Positions 1 through 8,461 of a stretch of DNA of 64,000 nucleotides are shown one piece after another. Source of the stretch: Ruegeria sp. R13_0 (GTDB taxonomy: Bacteria > Pseudomonadota > Alphaproteobacteria > Rhodobacterales > Rhodobacteraceae). A program made the position numbers and the translations under genes. Numbering within the stretch: position 1 is the stretch's first letter; each line of letters begins with the position of its first letter. Under the pieces are notes generated by a model. The model searched no databases. It was given only the letters and a program-made list of their open reading frames with translations, and was not told where the DNA came from. Where the stretch lies: the NCBI RefSeq assembly GCF_017743995.1, contig NZ_JAGHRB010000018.1:1-64000 (forward strand), given 5' to 3'.

Positions 1-383
1 ATGCGATCAGATAGATCTATGTTGTGAAGCAAACCCATTGGCGTTGGCGCAAGCAATGTAGCGAAATGCGTGCAGTCCAGTTGCAGGAACTCGGCCGTCT
101 ATATAATGAAACCCGTAAACCAAGAATCCTCTGAAATTGGAGCTCGTTGCTCTAACGACCACCATTCCAGACAAAGAACACCTAAGTCGATGACTCAAAT
201 GTGCCGCCATAAAACACTGTAATGCCTGTCTTCTGCGCATTGCCGCCGTTAGCGCGGACTGCAGCACTCAGTAACTTTGGGCTCATCGCGGACCTCGGAG
301 GCAGCGCGGCATGATGTGATAGAATTATCCAGTCAACGTCGGGTTGTCGTTGTGGGCGGGCATGGCGGATCGGAGGATCAACC
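1..383. other. Left-edge stretch without a supported gene
   Basis: I see no convincing gene here. Short open frames exist on the minus strand, but they lack recognisable motifs and good ribosome binding sites. The right end carries the GGAGG at about 372 that serves the integrase. The stretch may hold remnants of older inserted DNA. Confidence 0.4.
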
Positions 384-1016
384 ATGGAAACCCCAAACTT
401 ACCTGCTATTCGTGCTCTTCGCCCAGCCTGGAACAAAGGGCGTATTGTAGGTCAAAAACGCCCTCTGAAACCAAAACATGTCTGGGCGATCCGAGTGCGC
501 CTCGAGCTTGCCGAAAACCATCGCGATCTTGCACTCTTCAACACGGCAGTCGACAGTAAGCTCCGCGGCTGCGATCTGGTGAAGATGAAGGTGGCGGATG
601 TCATGTCATCGGGTCAGATCAAGGAACGGGCTTCAGTATTGCAAAGCAAGACACAGAAACCTGTACGCTTCGAAATATCCGAGGGCACACGTGCCTCTAT
701 TGAGAAATGGATGGAAGACGAGCTGATGGTTGGTTCCGAGTACCTTTGGCCGGGCCGATTCCACGAGCGACTACACATCTCGACGCGTCAATACGCGCGG
801 ATTGTTCGAGACTGGGTCACGTCGATCGGCCTCGAGGCAAGCGCCTATGGCACCCATTCAATGAGGAGAACCAAGGTCACTCAGATCTACAAGAAGACCG
901 GAAACCTGCGCGCTGTTCAGCTTTTGCTAGGCCATACTAAAATGGACAGTACAGTCCGGTATCTCGGCGTCGAACTCGAGGATGCCCTAGCAATCGCCGA
1001 AGCGATAGAGATCTAA
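384..1016 (+). CDS. Compact tyrosine recombinase (site-specific integrase)
   Basis: Tyrosine recombinase of 210 residues that would cut and rejoin DNA through a covalent phosphotyrosine. Catalytic residues appear in the usual order: Arg I in SKLRGCDL (about residue 58), a lysine in SKTQKP, the HSMRR box, the LGHTK histidine and the tyrosine in TVRYLG near the C-terminus. The protein is much shorter than phage integrases (about 350-400) and has almost no N-terminal arm-binding domain. The ATG at 384 has GGAGG about 8 bases upstream, so the short form is probably complete and not a truncation. This compact family recurs in Rhodobacterales, often next to mobile DNA. No attachment site was recognised nearby, so its substrate is unknown. 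Confidence 0.85.
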   Translation: METPNLPAIRALRPAWNKGRIVGQKRPLKPKHVWAIRVRLELAENHRDLALFNTAVDSKLRGCDLVKMKVADVMSSGQIKERASVLQSKTQKPVRFEISEGTRASIEKWMEDELMVGSEYLWPGRFHERLHISTRQYARIVRDWVTSIGLEASAYGTHSMRRTKVTQIYKKTGNLRAVQLLLGHTKMDSTVRYLGVELEDALAIAEAIEI

Positions 1017-1467
1017 CGTTAACGGGCCGCTCTTGCGGGCGGCCCGAAACTGCCGTTGACCTAAACATCTGTACGCTGCAATGCGGCCCGCCAAAGCCGC
1101 CATTCGCTGCAGCTGCGGACTCGGGTGCCCGGTGAACAAACATCCTGCTGACAAGAGCAACCATCTGTTGCACCACCGCGTAGAAAAGACTCAGGTATGA
1201 GTTCATTGCAAAAAAGCAGACTTTTTCAGCATTGTGTTTGTTTCATTCAGGCTCGCATCTCCAGGAAATCTATGGACTAGTGTGATCAAACAACTGGGAA
1301 TTCAGGTTCACCACCTGCGGTAACCTAGCAAACTCCTGACATTTGCGTATGGTTCTGAATACTACCGCCTGTGAATAGCGCGATAGATGCTCTCGCAACC
1401 TTTGTCATACGGATGTTTCGGATAACCCGCAAAACGCGCGTTGACCAACCCAATTGAGAGGTGCCCA
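1017..1467. other. Intergenic region, integrase to cpdB-like gene
   Basis: About 450 bases without a supported gene. It begins with a GC-rich hairpin, GGGCCGC / GCGGCCC, at 1024-1045 just after the integrase stop. That may end transcription, although no T-tract follows. The remainder presumably holds the promoter of the exported phosphodiesterase; no clear operator was seen. Confidence 0.4.
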
Positions 1468-3447
1468 ATGTCTTTCTCTAGCCGTCCGCTATTTTCCCGT
1501 CGCCGGTTTCTATACACAACAGCTGCAAGTGCAGCAGCCGTTACGCTTCACCCGTTCTCGGCTGCTGCGGCCAACAATCAGGCGCATCTTCGGGTCATGG
1601 AAACAACCGACATCCATGTCCATGTGTTCCCCTATGATTACTACGCCGACAAGCCCCGTGACACGGTGGGCCTGTCCCGCACGGCATCCATAATCAATGA
1701 AATCCGTTCTGAGGCGACGAACTCGCTTCTGGTGGATAACGGAGACTTTCTGCAAGGAAACCCGATGGGCGATTACATCGCTTATGAACGCGGCATGAAA
1801 GAGGGTGACAGCCATCCAATCATCACCGCATTCAACACGGTTGGCTATGATGCAGCCACCCTGGGCAATCACGAGTTTAACTATGGGCTGAGCTTTCTTG
1901 AGACCTCATTGGCAGGTGCGGATTTCCCAGTGGTTCTGGCCAACGTCGCAAAGGAAAAAGGCGCGAGCCCGCGCGAGGACAAGACGCTTGTCCAGCCATA
2001 CGCCATTCTCGACCGCGAGATCGAAATGGGTGACGGCACAAAAAATCCGATCAAGATCGGCGTGATTGGCTTTACGCCTCCGCAGATCATGAACTGGGAT
2101 CGCAAACATCTTGAGGGCAATGTCGAGGCTCGGGACATTGTTGAGACAGCCAAGGCCTATGTGCCCGAGATGCAGGAGCAGGGCTGCGACCTGATCATTG
2201 CTTTGTCGCATTCCGGAATTGGAGATGCCAACCATGAAGATGGTATGGAAAACGCGTCGGTTGTACTTGCCGGTGTTGAAGGGATCGACGCGCTGGTCAC
2301 GGGTCACAACCATTTGGTCTTTCCATCGCCGACATTTGCAGACCGCCCAGGGATCGATGTTGAAAACGGGACACTTATGGGTAAACCCGCCGTCATGGGT
2401 GGGTTTTGGGGCTCGCATCTTGGCCTGCTAGATCTGCTGCTGGAACGGGACGGGAATGAATGGCGGGTGGTGACCACCACATCCGAGGCGCGACCTATCT
2501 CCCAAAGGAACGAGGACCGGTCAATCACCGCGTTGGTCGGAGATGATCAGCGTGTCCTCGACTCGGTCACGACAGATCACGACGAAACGCTGGCCTATGT
2601 TCGCCGTGCTGTTGGCAAGACCTCGGCTCCACTGCACAGCTACTTTGCGCTGGTCGCAGATGATCCCTCAGTTCAGATCGTCTCAATTGCACAGAAGTGG
2701 TATGTCGAAGAGATGCTGAAAGGCACCGACCATGAAGGCCTGCCGATCCTGTCTGCGGCAGCACCTTTCAAGGCTGGTGGCCGCGGTGGCCCGGAATACT
2801 ACACCGATGTTCCCGTTGGTGACGTTGCTATCAAAAACGTCGCCGATCTGTATCTCTATCCGAACACAGTGCGAGCGGTGCGCGTGAACGGTGCGCAGGT
2901 CAGGGGCTGGTTGGAACGGTCGGCAGGAATGTTCAATCAGGTCGCAGCGGGATCAAAAGACGCGATCCTGCTGAATCCGGAATTCCCGTCCTACAACTTC
3001 GACGTCATGGATGGTGTGACATATGAAATTGACCTGTCCCAGCCCTCGCGCTTCGGACCCAAAGGCGAAGAGATTAATCCTAATGCAGCGCGGATTGTGA
3101 ATCTTTTGCACAACAGCGAACCGATTACCGATGACATGGAGTTCATTATCGCCACCAACAACTATCGTGCATCAGGTGGTGGATCCTTCCCCGGAGCGTT
3201 AGGTGATACAATCGTATTTGAAGCCCCGGATACCAACCGCGACGTCATTGTGCGCTACATCGTCGAGCAGGGTACAATAGATCCAAAAGCAGATGCCAAC
3301 TGGTCTTTTGCTCCGCTCGCGGACACGACGGTGTTGTTCGAGACAGGCCCAAAGGCGCGGGACTATATGGGCGACGTCAAGGGCGTCACCATTGAAGACG
3401 CCGGAGAAGGCGCCGACGGATTCGCAGCCTTCAGGATCAAGCTCTGA
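1468..3447 (+). CDS. cpdB: Tat-exported 2',3'-cyclic-nucleotide 2'-phosphodiesterase / 3'-nucleotidase
   Basis: Periplasmic enzyme of about 659 residues expected to hydrolyse 2',3'-cyclic nucleotides and 3'-nucleotides for phosphate and nucleoside scavenging. The N-terminus has a twin-arginine signal (SRRRFLYTTAASAAAV, ending near AAAA). The calcineurin-like metallophosphatase domain follows, with TTDIHVH, LVDNGDFLQGNP, LGNHEFNYG and VTGHNHLVFP, the expected Asp/His/Asn metal ligands. The second half is the 5'-nucleotidase C-terminal domain, including a NNYRASGGG segment that contacts the base in this family. The start at 1468 has GAGAGG about 6 bases upstream; an upstream TTG at 1441 is in frame but less convincing. 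It appears monocistronic. Family assignment is strong; the gene name rests on domain order. Confidence 0.9.
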   Translation: MSFSSRPLFSRRRFLYTTAASAAAVTLHPFSAAAANNQAHLRVMETTDIHVHVFPYDYYADKPRDTVGLSRTASIINEIRSEATNSLLVDNGDFLQGNPMGDYIAYERGMKEGDSHPIITAFNTVGYDAATLGNHEFNYGLSFLETSLAGADFPVVLANVAKEKGASPREDKTLVQPYAILDREIEMGDGTKNPIKIGVIGFTPPQIMNWDRKHLEGNVEARDIVETAKAYVPEMQEQGCDLIIALSHSGIGDANHEDGMENASVVLAGVEGIDALVTGHNHLVFPSPTFADRPGIDVENGTLMGKPAVMGGFWGSHLGLLDLLLERDGNEWRVVTTTSEARPISQRNEDRSITALVGDDQRVLDSVTTDHDETLAYVRRAVGKTSAPLHSYFALVADDPSVQIVSIAQKWYVEEMLKGTDHEGLPILSAAAPFKAGGRGGPEYYTDVPVGDVAIKNVADLYLYPNTVRAVRVNGAQVRGWLERSAGMFNQVAAGSKDAILLNPEFPSYNFDVMDGVTYEIDLSQPSRFGPKGEEINPNAARIVNLLHNSEPITDDMEFIIATNNYRASGGGSFPGALGDTIVFEAPDTNRDVIVRYIVEQGTIDPKADANWSFAPLADTTVLFETGPKARDYMGDVKGVTIEDAGEGADGFAAFRIKL

Positions 3448-3460
3448 CTCAATATGAGCT

Positions 3461-3500
3461 CGAAAAACGCCCGCCACAATTTAAATCCGGTGGCGGGCGT
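3461..3500 (-). terminator. Bidirectional hairpin; intrinsic terminator on the minus strand
   Basis: An 11-base perfect stem, ACGCCCGCCAC (3467-3477) and GTGGCGGGCGT (3490-3500), with a 12-base loop. On the minus strand it is followed by TTTTT, giving a textbook terminator for the P-loop gene read leftward. The same stem lies 20 bases after the cpdB-like stop and may also halt that transcript, although the plus side has no U-tract. Confidence 0.75.
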
Positions 3501-3643
3501 ATGTCTGTTGTCTCCGGCCCAAACCAGTCATTCACCGGCCGGTCACGATGCTGCGGTCGCAGCCCCCATAGCGGACATTGGCCTTCGCGCGCAATTCTCA
3601 GAGCTTTTTGATGACCAGATCGCGCACCAAGAAGTCATCCGAA

Positions 3644-4180
3644 CTAAGCAATTCCACTTGCATGCAGCACGAATTCAACCCGCTCATCCACGGATACCCT
3701 TGGTAAAACCAAAACCTCGTAGCCAAGTTCATTCAACGCACTTTCTGTGCGATGATACTCCTCTACCGCAGCTTGAAAATCATGTTTGCGTACAGCGTCA
3801 CTTTCGAAAATCTCTTTCCAAGGTGGAAACAAAAATACTGGCGACGAGTAGACACGAGCATCGCCAATTGTTTCACCGAGCGATGGTCCGCGGGAATATT
3901 CTAACGCGACCGCCGCATCAATGAGACCCCTGTCAAAAAACACTGGACCGCAATGTAGTTGAGCCGCCTCTAAATCAGACCGAGCGATTTCGATGGCCCG
4001 CATTGCGAATGCGTTCATATCGATCCATGGCAGGGCTTTGCTGTCACCGGCAATCTCTTCCTCGACGATACGCCGACCCGGTTCCAATACAGTCGAGAAA
4101 CCGCGCTTGCTCAAAGCGTCAAGGAGCGTGGATTTTCCACCGCCTGAGCAACCCGTCAGCAATATGAACTTGTTTCTCAA
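3644..4180 (-). CDS. P-loop AAA-family ATPase / kinase-like protein
   Basis: Cytosolic P-loop NTPase of 178 residues. The Walker A motif GCSGGGKST sits at residues 10-18, directly after the first beta strand, and VFFDRGLIDAAV near residue 98 looks like the lid or base-binding region of kinase-like NTPases in the ATPase/NadR/chloramphenicol-phosphotransferase-like class. The substrate cannot be deduced. Translation probably starts at TTG (4180), with AGAGG about 8 bases upstream; no in-frame ATG precedes it. It stands alone, between the terminator at 3461-3500 and the LysE operon, which it follows in the same direction with a 126-base gap. Confidence 0.7.
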   Translation of the reverse strand: MRNKFILLTGCSGGGKSTLLDALSKRGFSTVLEPGRRIVEEEIAGDSKALPWIDMNAFAMRAIEIARSDLEAAQLHCGPVFFDRGLIDAAVALEYSRGPSLGETIGDARVYSSPVFLFPPWKEIFESDAVRKHDFQAAVEEYHRTESALNELGYEVLVLPRVSVDERVEFVLHASGIA

Positions 4181-4306
4181 AGTCCGAACCTCTTCATATG
4201 TTCAATTCATGATCTACTTTGAAAACGAAGCAGTTTTTCAGTCTATGATATGGCTTCAGTTGAACCTACGACAGTAGAGCCCGCGGAAGCTGGGAATTTG
4301 CTTCGC

Positions 4307-4903
4307 TCAAATCCAAATCTGTAAAATCGAAATCAACAGAAGCAGAGCCATTGCGCCGTTGAACATATGCCAGTGCCAGTCAGTACGCAGAAAATTTGCG
4401 ACGAACCCTCCTGCCAAAACCCAAAGCGACAGCGAAACATACGCGCACACCAAAAACACAGCGGCAAGAATGCAGCCAAGCAACAAGGGATCTGAGACCA
4501 AGTTGGAGAAAGACGAAGCGACTCCCACCGCCATCGCCCAGGCCTTTGGATTGACAAGCAACAGCGCCGCTCCGACGAGGAAACTCATGGGTTGTGTCTC
4601 GCTTAAACGCGCGGCCGAGGGAGAACCGGCAAATCCAATTTTCAGTGCCAGCCAGACAAGGTACGCTGACCCGATTGCTTTGATAGCAGAACTCAGAAAA
4701 GGCGTGGATTGCAGCGTGGCCGCAAGACTGGTTCCGGACACGGCCACCAGCAGCGCGAGTGCAATGGCGATACCCAAAATCAAAGGCAGGCTTTGCCGAT
4801 AACCAAACCGCGCGCCAGAAGCTGTTGCAAGCGCTGTTGCCCCGCCGGGGGAGCCGGTGGCGATCAGCGCGAAAACTATAAGGGCCCAAATCTGATCCGG
4901 CAT
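4307..4903 (-). CDS. LysE/RhtB family amino-acid exporter (paralog 1)
   Basis: Inner-membrane exporter of 198 residues with about six hydrophobic helices. The family signature SPGGATALATASGARFG occupies the first helix and loop (residues 18-34), corresponding to the PGP segment of LysE/RhtB proteins. It starts 12 bases after the RidA gene and is the last gene of a LysE-RidA-NTF2-PhzF operon, so it may export an amino acid or a reactive intermediate handled by those enzymes. A close paralog survives only as an N-terminal fragment at about 18521-18714. Substrate unknown. Confidence 0.85.
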   Translation of the reverse strand: MPDQIWALIVFALIATGSPGGATALATASGARFGYRQSLPLILGIAIALALLVAVSGTSLAATLQSTPFLSSAIKAIGSAYLVWLALKIGFAGSPSAARLSETQPMSFLVGAALLLVNPKAWAMAVGVASSFSNLVSDPLLLGCILAAVFLVCAYVSLSLWVLAGGFVANFLRTDWHWHMFNGAMALLLLISILQIWI

Positions 4904-4915
4904 GTGTCATCCAGG

Positions 4916-5314
4916 TCAACGGACCGCAGTAACTTCGATTTCAACGAGAAGATCTGGTGCTGCGAGGGCAGCAACCACCAGCGGAGTCACCGCTGGCGGA
5001 TGTCCCTGGTTCCAACGGGCCTGACGCAGTTTGGAAAGCTCGGGCAGGAAAACCGCGTCGGTGACATAGTAAACAACGCGCAGAATGTCGGACGTATCCA
5101 GATCGCCGTCTTTGAGAAGTGCTTCAACGTTGTCCATCGCCTGATGGCATTGCTGCTCGAATCCTGTATGGGTTTTGCCATCCGGAGAGACGCCGATTTG
5201 CCCTGACAAAAATAAAAACGACTGCGGAGCAGTGATTTGAGTGCCATGCACATAGATACCTTGATACTGTTGCGGTACAGCGCGCAGCGAGGCAGGAGCC
5301 AATCGTGTAATCAT
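4916..5314 (-). CDS. RidA family protein (paralog 1)
   Basis: Small RidA/YjgF/UK114-type protein of 132 residues. Proteins of this family are usually trimeric and hydrolyse reactive enamine/imine intermediates from PLP enzymes, or act as related deaminases. Visible features are the YQGIYVHGTQI strand, the FLFLSGQIGVSPDGKT loop and the C-terminal LVEIEVTAV strand of the family. An upstream in-frame ATG at 5347 exists, but ATG 5314 has AAGGGA at a good distance and matches the paralog at 20201-20599. Its place in an operon with PhzF, an NTF2-like protein and a LysE exporter suggests removal of a small reactive amino-acid derivative. Confidence 0.88.
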   Translation of the reverse strand: MITRLAPASLRAVPQQYQGIYVHGTQITAPQSFLFLSGQIGVSPDGKTHTGFEQQCHQAMDNVEALLKDGDLDTSDILRVVYYVTDAVFLPELSKLRQARWNQGHPPAVTPLVVAALAAPDLLVEIEVTAVR

Positions 5315-5419
5315 CTGAGTTCCCTTGCGTGTTCGCAATGTTGCCACCGAGAACTTGGACCAAGTCGAAAATCAGCGCCAACAAAACATCAGGGCCTGAC
5401 ATCAATGGGCTTTTCGCTT

Positions 5420-5797
5420 TCAGCTCTGATCGGTAATACTGACGATCCGACCGTCTTCGACGCGAAACGCAGATGCACCTCGGAATCGAAGCTGCTGCCC
5501 TGCTTTCCAGCCGTTGGGCAAATCAGCCGAAACAACCGCTGAATAGTCGATCTCAACCAAGGTGACGGTCCCAACCGTTATCATGTTTGTCACCGTTTGC
5601 TGACGGGATTTGAACGCTTGCACTCCGGCAGAGGCCAGATCGGAAAAAGCCTGTTTACCGGACGTTTCCATTGTGACGTCTCCGTCGACGATGTTTCGAA
5701 ACGCCACGTCGTCAGAAAGGCACGCGACCATGCCGGCCACATCCATCCGGTTGTAAGCCGCGATGTAGGCTGCAATTACTTCGGGAAGGTCACTCAT
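5420..5797 (-). CDS. NTF2-like (SnoaL/nuclear transport factor 2 family) protein
   Basis: Cytosolic protein of 125 residues with the cone-shaped NTF2-like fold inferred from its opening helices (VIAAYIAAYNRMDVAGM), the CLSDDVAFRN turn and the C-terminal FRVEDGRIVSITDQS strand pair. Such proteins are isomerases, cyclases or ligand binders; no catalytic residue is certain here. Its start overlaps the PhzF stop by four bases (ATGA), so the two are translationally coupled. A paralog lies at 21684-22064, also beside RidA and LysE genes, which suggests a conserved functional set. Confidence 0.8.
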   Translation of the reverse strand: MSDLPEVIAAYIAAYNRMDVAGMVACLSDDVAFRNIVDGDVTMETSGKQAFSDLASAGVQAFKSRQQTVTNMITVGTVTLVEIDYSAVVSADLPNGWKAGQQLRFRGASAFRVEDGRIVSITDQS

Positions 5798-6633
5798 ACT
5801 ATGTCTCGCGCAGTGCCGGACACCCGTACCGAGTTACCTTTAACATCATCCAACGACACATGGATCAAGGATGGGCTGCCCATGTCTTCACCCTGGCGGA
5901 TCGTGAATTCACCCCCATGTGGCCAGTTGCTATCACGCAAATACCCTGCAAAGGCTGCAGCTGCCGCGCCCGTTGCCGGGTCTTCCAGAACACCCCCCGA
6001 AGCGAATGCATTGCGCGCAATGAATGTCTGATCGGTTTCTATGAAGACGAGCATGACAGTGACCAGATTATGATCGCGCATCACTTGCCGGCCCTTGTCG
6101 AGATCATATGACATGGCGGCCAATCGGGTTCGACTCTTTAGCGGCAGTACGACATGATCAGCACCACCATGGATATGAGCCGGGGCTAGGCGTGGATCAA
6201 GGTCATCCACGGTCAGATCAAAGAGCGCCAGGATCTCGCGCGCTTCAGTGTCTGCCAGTGCGCGGCTCTTGGTCGGTGGTGATGACAGGGTAGCCACCAC
6301 GCCGTCGGGTGTCGTGTTCGTGTCTACCGTGATCGTGGCATCGTTCAGGGCCAGTGAATAAGTTCCAGCCCCACTGTGTCGCCCGAGCGCGGCGCCCAAG
6401 GCAATTGTCGCATGGCCACAAAATGGAACCTCAGATTCAGGGGAGAAATAACGAACGCGCCAATTCTTTCCTCCGTCATCCTGCGCGACGGCAAACGCAG
6501 TCTCTGAATACCCGACCTCAGCTGCGACCCGAGCCATTTCCTCGGTACTTGTATCGCTATCCAATAGCACGACACCCGCCGGATTTCCGCCTTCCGCTCC
6601 TTGGCTAAATGCCGCTATACGTTGGATATCCAT
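5794..6633 (-). CDS. PhzF family epimerase/isomerase
   Basis: Protein of 279 residues of the PhzF/diaminopimelate-epimerase-like fold. It shows the N-terminal QRIAAFSQGAEGGNPAGVVL loop, the SETAFAV segment with the family's catalytic-type glutamate, VPFCGHATIALGAAL and the C-terminal EDPATGAAAAAFAGYL glycine-rich loop. PhzF enzymes isomerise unsaturated amino acids; many homologues outside phenazine clusters have unknown substrates, and no phenazine genes occur here. It is the first gene of the minus-strand operon and is divergent from the Lrp/AsnC regulator at 6757, which is the likely local regulator. Confidence 0.9.
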   Translation of the reverse strand: MDIQRIAAFSQGAEGGNPAGVVLLDSDTSTEEMARVAAEVGYSETAFAVAQDDGGKNWRVRYFSPESEVPFCGHATIALGAALGRHSGAGTYSLALNDATITVDTNTTPDGVVATLSSPPTKSRALADTEAREILALFDLTVDDLDPRLAPAHIHGGADHVVLPLKSRTRLAAMSYDLDKGRQVMRDHNLVTVMLVFIETDQTFIARNAFASGGVLEDPATGAAAAAFAGYLRDSNWPHGGEFTIRQGEDMGSPSLIHVSLDDVKGNSVRVSGTARDIV

Positions 6634-6673
6634 GTTTGTCTCCTTGGTTCTGCTTGTGGCAAATTATCGGAAG

Positions 6674-6742
6674 GAACTGGGTTCTGTCCCAGTATAGGCG
6701 AAGGGAATTTCTGAAAATTTCTTTCACAACGTTGCCCAGTTC
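6674..6742. promoter_or_regulatory. Inverted repeats between the phzF-like operon and the Lrp gene
   Basis: The 123-base divergent region contains ACTGGG-N6-CCCAGT (6676-6693, perfect arms) and a further CCCAGTTC at 6735-6742 that mirrors GAACTGGG at 6674-6681. Repeated CCCAGT elements spaced over several helical turns would suit an Lrp-type octameric regulator. Binding by the adjacent regulator is inferred. Confidence 0.45.
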
Positions 6743-6756
6743 TCTAAACTTCCTTC

Positions 6757-7209
6757 ATGTCGAAAGAACTGGATCAAACAGACTGCCGAATCGTAGAGCT
6801 TCTCGATTCCTATGGCCGTACCAGCCTCGCTGATATTGGAAAGAACGTAGGTCTTTCCGGCCCCGCCGTCGGAGAACGCCTGCGCCACCTTCAGGAAAGC
6901 GGATACGTCACGGGCTTTGGTGCCCGGATCGATTTGAGACGTTTTGGTTATTCAATCCAGGCTCTGGTCAGGATCAAACCAAGAAGTGGGCAGCTTCACA
7001 TTGTAGAGAAGATGATCGAGGAGCAGCCTCGCTTTATGTCATGTGACAGGGTCACTGGCGACGATTGTTATGTCGCGCGGTTGCTTTTGAAAGAGATCAG
7101 CGAACTCGACGATATCCTTCTGCCCTTCCACGACCGGGCCGAGACCAACACGTCCATCGTAAAATCTTCGGTTTTCGAGCACAGATTGCCGCCCCTCGAC
7201 CAGCCCTAG
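6757..7209 (+). CDS. Lrp/AsnC family transcriptional regulator
   Basis: Regulator of 150 residues. Residues 4-55 are the AsnC-type winged helix (DQTDCRIVELLDSYGR, then IGKNVGLSGPAVGERLRHLQ), followed by GYVTGFGARIDLRRFGY and the RAM ligand-binding domain with the family GDDCYVARL segment. Members sense amino acids or related small molecules. It is divergent from the PhzF-NTF2-RidA-LysE operon and probably controls it in response to its substrate. The ATG at 6757 has no strong ribosome binding site. It converges with the LysR gene ending at 7232. Confidence 0.9.
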   Translation: MSKELDQTDCRIVELLDSYGRTSLADIGKNVGLSGPAVGERLRHLQESGYVTGFGARIDLRRFGYSIQALVRIKPRSGQLHIVEKMIEEQPRFMSCDRVTGDDCYVARLLLKEISELDDILLPFHDRAETNTSIVKSSVFEHRLPPLDQP

Positions 7210-7231
7210 GCCTCGGAACGGCTTTTGGAAT

Positions 7232-8131
7232 CTAGGATCGCCAGTCCTTGGTCTTTGCTTCCAGCCATTTCCTGAACCGCCGTATCTTTTGCGAATTTCG
7301 GTGGCTCTCGGGGTAGACAAGCCAATAGCCTGATCCATCTTCACAAGTCAGATCGAAAGGTTGGATCAACCGCCCGCTTGCAAGCTCATCCTTGAAAAAC
7401 GCAGGGGTCAGCATTGCGACACCCTGACCTGACATGGCGGCGTTGGCTTCCAATACCTGCGGGCCGAAATGTTGGCGAACCTCATCTGACAGTTCCGGCC
7501 TTTCCAATCCCGCCTCTGCGATCCAGCGTTTCCACCAGGGATCGGAGGGTGACAGAATGTGAAGGCTCATTAGATCCTTAGGGTCATGAACGCCGCCTAT
7601 GCTTTCAGCCAGATCCTTGCTCAACATTGGGGTGAAGCGGGTTTGAATTAGCAAATGACTCGAAAGCCCGCGCCAATTACCTTTGCCGCCGCGAATGGCG
7701 ACGTCGAAACCGCTGGAGTTAAAATCAGTCAGGGTTTCACTAACTTCTACCCGCACCGCTATGTTGGGATTTTCCACCTGAAATCCCCCCAGGTGCCGCG
7801 CAAGAAAATTGGTGGCAAAAGTTGGAATGACACTGATTGCAAGCGTTTCCTGAGAAACGCCTTTAGCCTCGTCAAACGCGTCACTTAGAACGTTGAGCGC
7901 TTCGGTCGCCTTTTCCGCGAAACCAACTCCAATATCTGTCAGAGATACTCCGCGTGCCTCGCGACGGAAGAGTGGTGCGCCAACCCGTTCCTCAAGGATC
8001 TTGATCTGATAGCTGACAGCAGCCTGGGTCATCCCAAGCTTGTCCGCCGCAACCGTGAAGTTTTTGCTCCTCGCGGCCTCCTCAAAAACCCGAATTGCAG
8101 CCAATGGCGGTAGATCACCTCGGGAAGCCAT
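7232..8131 (-). CDS. LysR family regulator, GcvA-like
   Basis: LysR-type regulator of 299 residues with an N-terminal winged helix (PPLAAIRVFEEAARSKNFTV, MTQAAVSYQIKILEERVG) and a GcvA-like effector domain (VSVIPTFATNFL-type start, FTPMLSKDL, GVAMLTPAFFKDEL). It is divergent from the DUF1127-like mini-protein gene at 8231, its probable target. Two relatives lie in the window: an intact gene at 25213 and a decayed C-terminal half at 18102-18520, the latter also beside a DUF1127-like gene. Confidence 0.9.
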   Translation of the reverse strand: MASRGDLPPLAAIRVFEEAARSKNFTVAADKLGMTQAAVSYQIKILEERVGAPLFRREARGVSLTDIGVGFAEKATEALNVLSDAFDEAKGVSQETLAISVIPTFATNFLARHLGGFQVENPNIAVRVEVSETLTDFNSSGFDVAIRGGKGNWRGLSSHLLIQTRFTPMLSKDLAESIGGVHDPKDLMSLHILSPSDPWWKRWIAEAGLERPELSDEVRQHFGPQVLEANAAMSGQGVAMLTPAFFKDELASGRLIQPFDLTCEDGSGYWLVYPESHRNSQKIRRFRKWLEAKTKDWRS

Positions 8132-8230
8132 TCAATCTCCTTATGCTCTTTGGCTCTGTTTTGTTTGTTTTAAGCTCATTCAAACGGTCAAACGTATGGC
8201 AGTCATCAATTCAACGAATGTGAGGACCAT

Positions 8231-8404
8231 ATGAAACTGCTCGCGTGTTTTCAAAACTTTCTGACTCGGGATACTGTAACCTACCGGGACAAAACTGTTC
8301 ACCTAGGCGAGTTTCAACACTGGTCGGGCCACATGAAAAGAGACATTGGCATGGATTACCCAGCGCCACCGGAAAGGTGTTACTTTCAAAGATCATCCTG
8401 GTAA
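8231..8404 (+). CDS. DUF1127-like mini-protein (57 aa)
   Basis: Small basic protein that ends in a HWSGHMKRDIGMDYPAP segment; the core MKRDIG matches the R-DIGL heart of DUF1127/YjiS-like proteins. The N-terminal half (MKLLACFQNFLTRD) is helical. It starts 99 bases from the divergent GcvA-like LysR gene. A second copy at 17833 shares the HMKRDIG core next to a broken LysR gene of the same type, so the pairing is unlikely to be chance. In Rhizobiales, short DUF1127 proteins have been linked to RNA binding and phosphate or carbon regulation; that role is not shown here. Confidence 0.6.
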   Translation: MKLLACFQNFLTRDTVTYRDKTVHLGEFQHWSGHMKRDIGMDYPAPPERCYFQRSSW

Positions 8405-8461
8405 TGAGAAATCGTCGCAAAGCCAGAAAAGTTGGTTCAACTTCTCACAATTGGACAATTT

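Noticed and set aside
1..383. Integrase attachment site or gene remnant at the left edge
   Set aside because: No tRNA end or direct repeat was found, and the minus-strand frame has no recognisable sequence.
5794..6633. Phenazine biosynthesis function for the PhzF-like gene
   Set aside because: No other phenazine genes are present, and PhzF homologues with unrelated roles are common.
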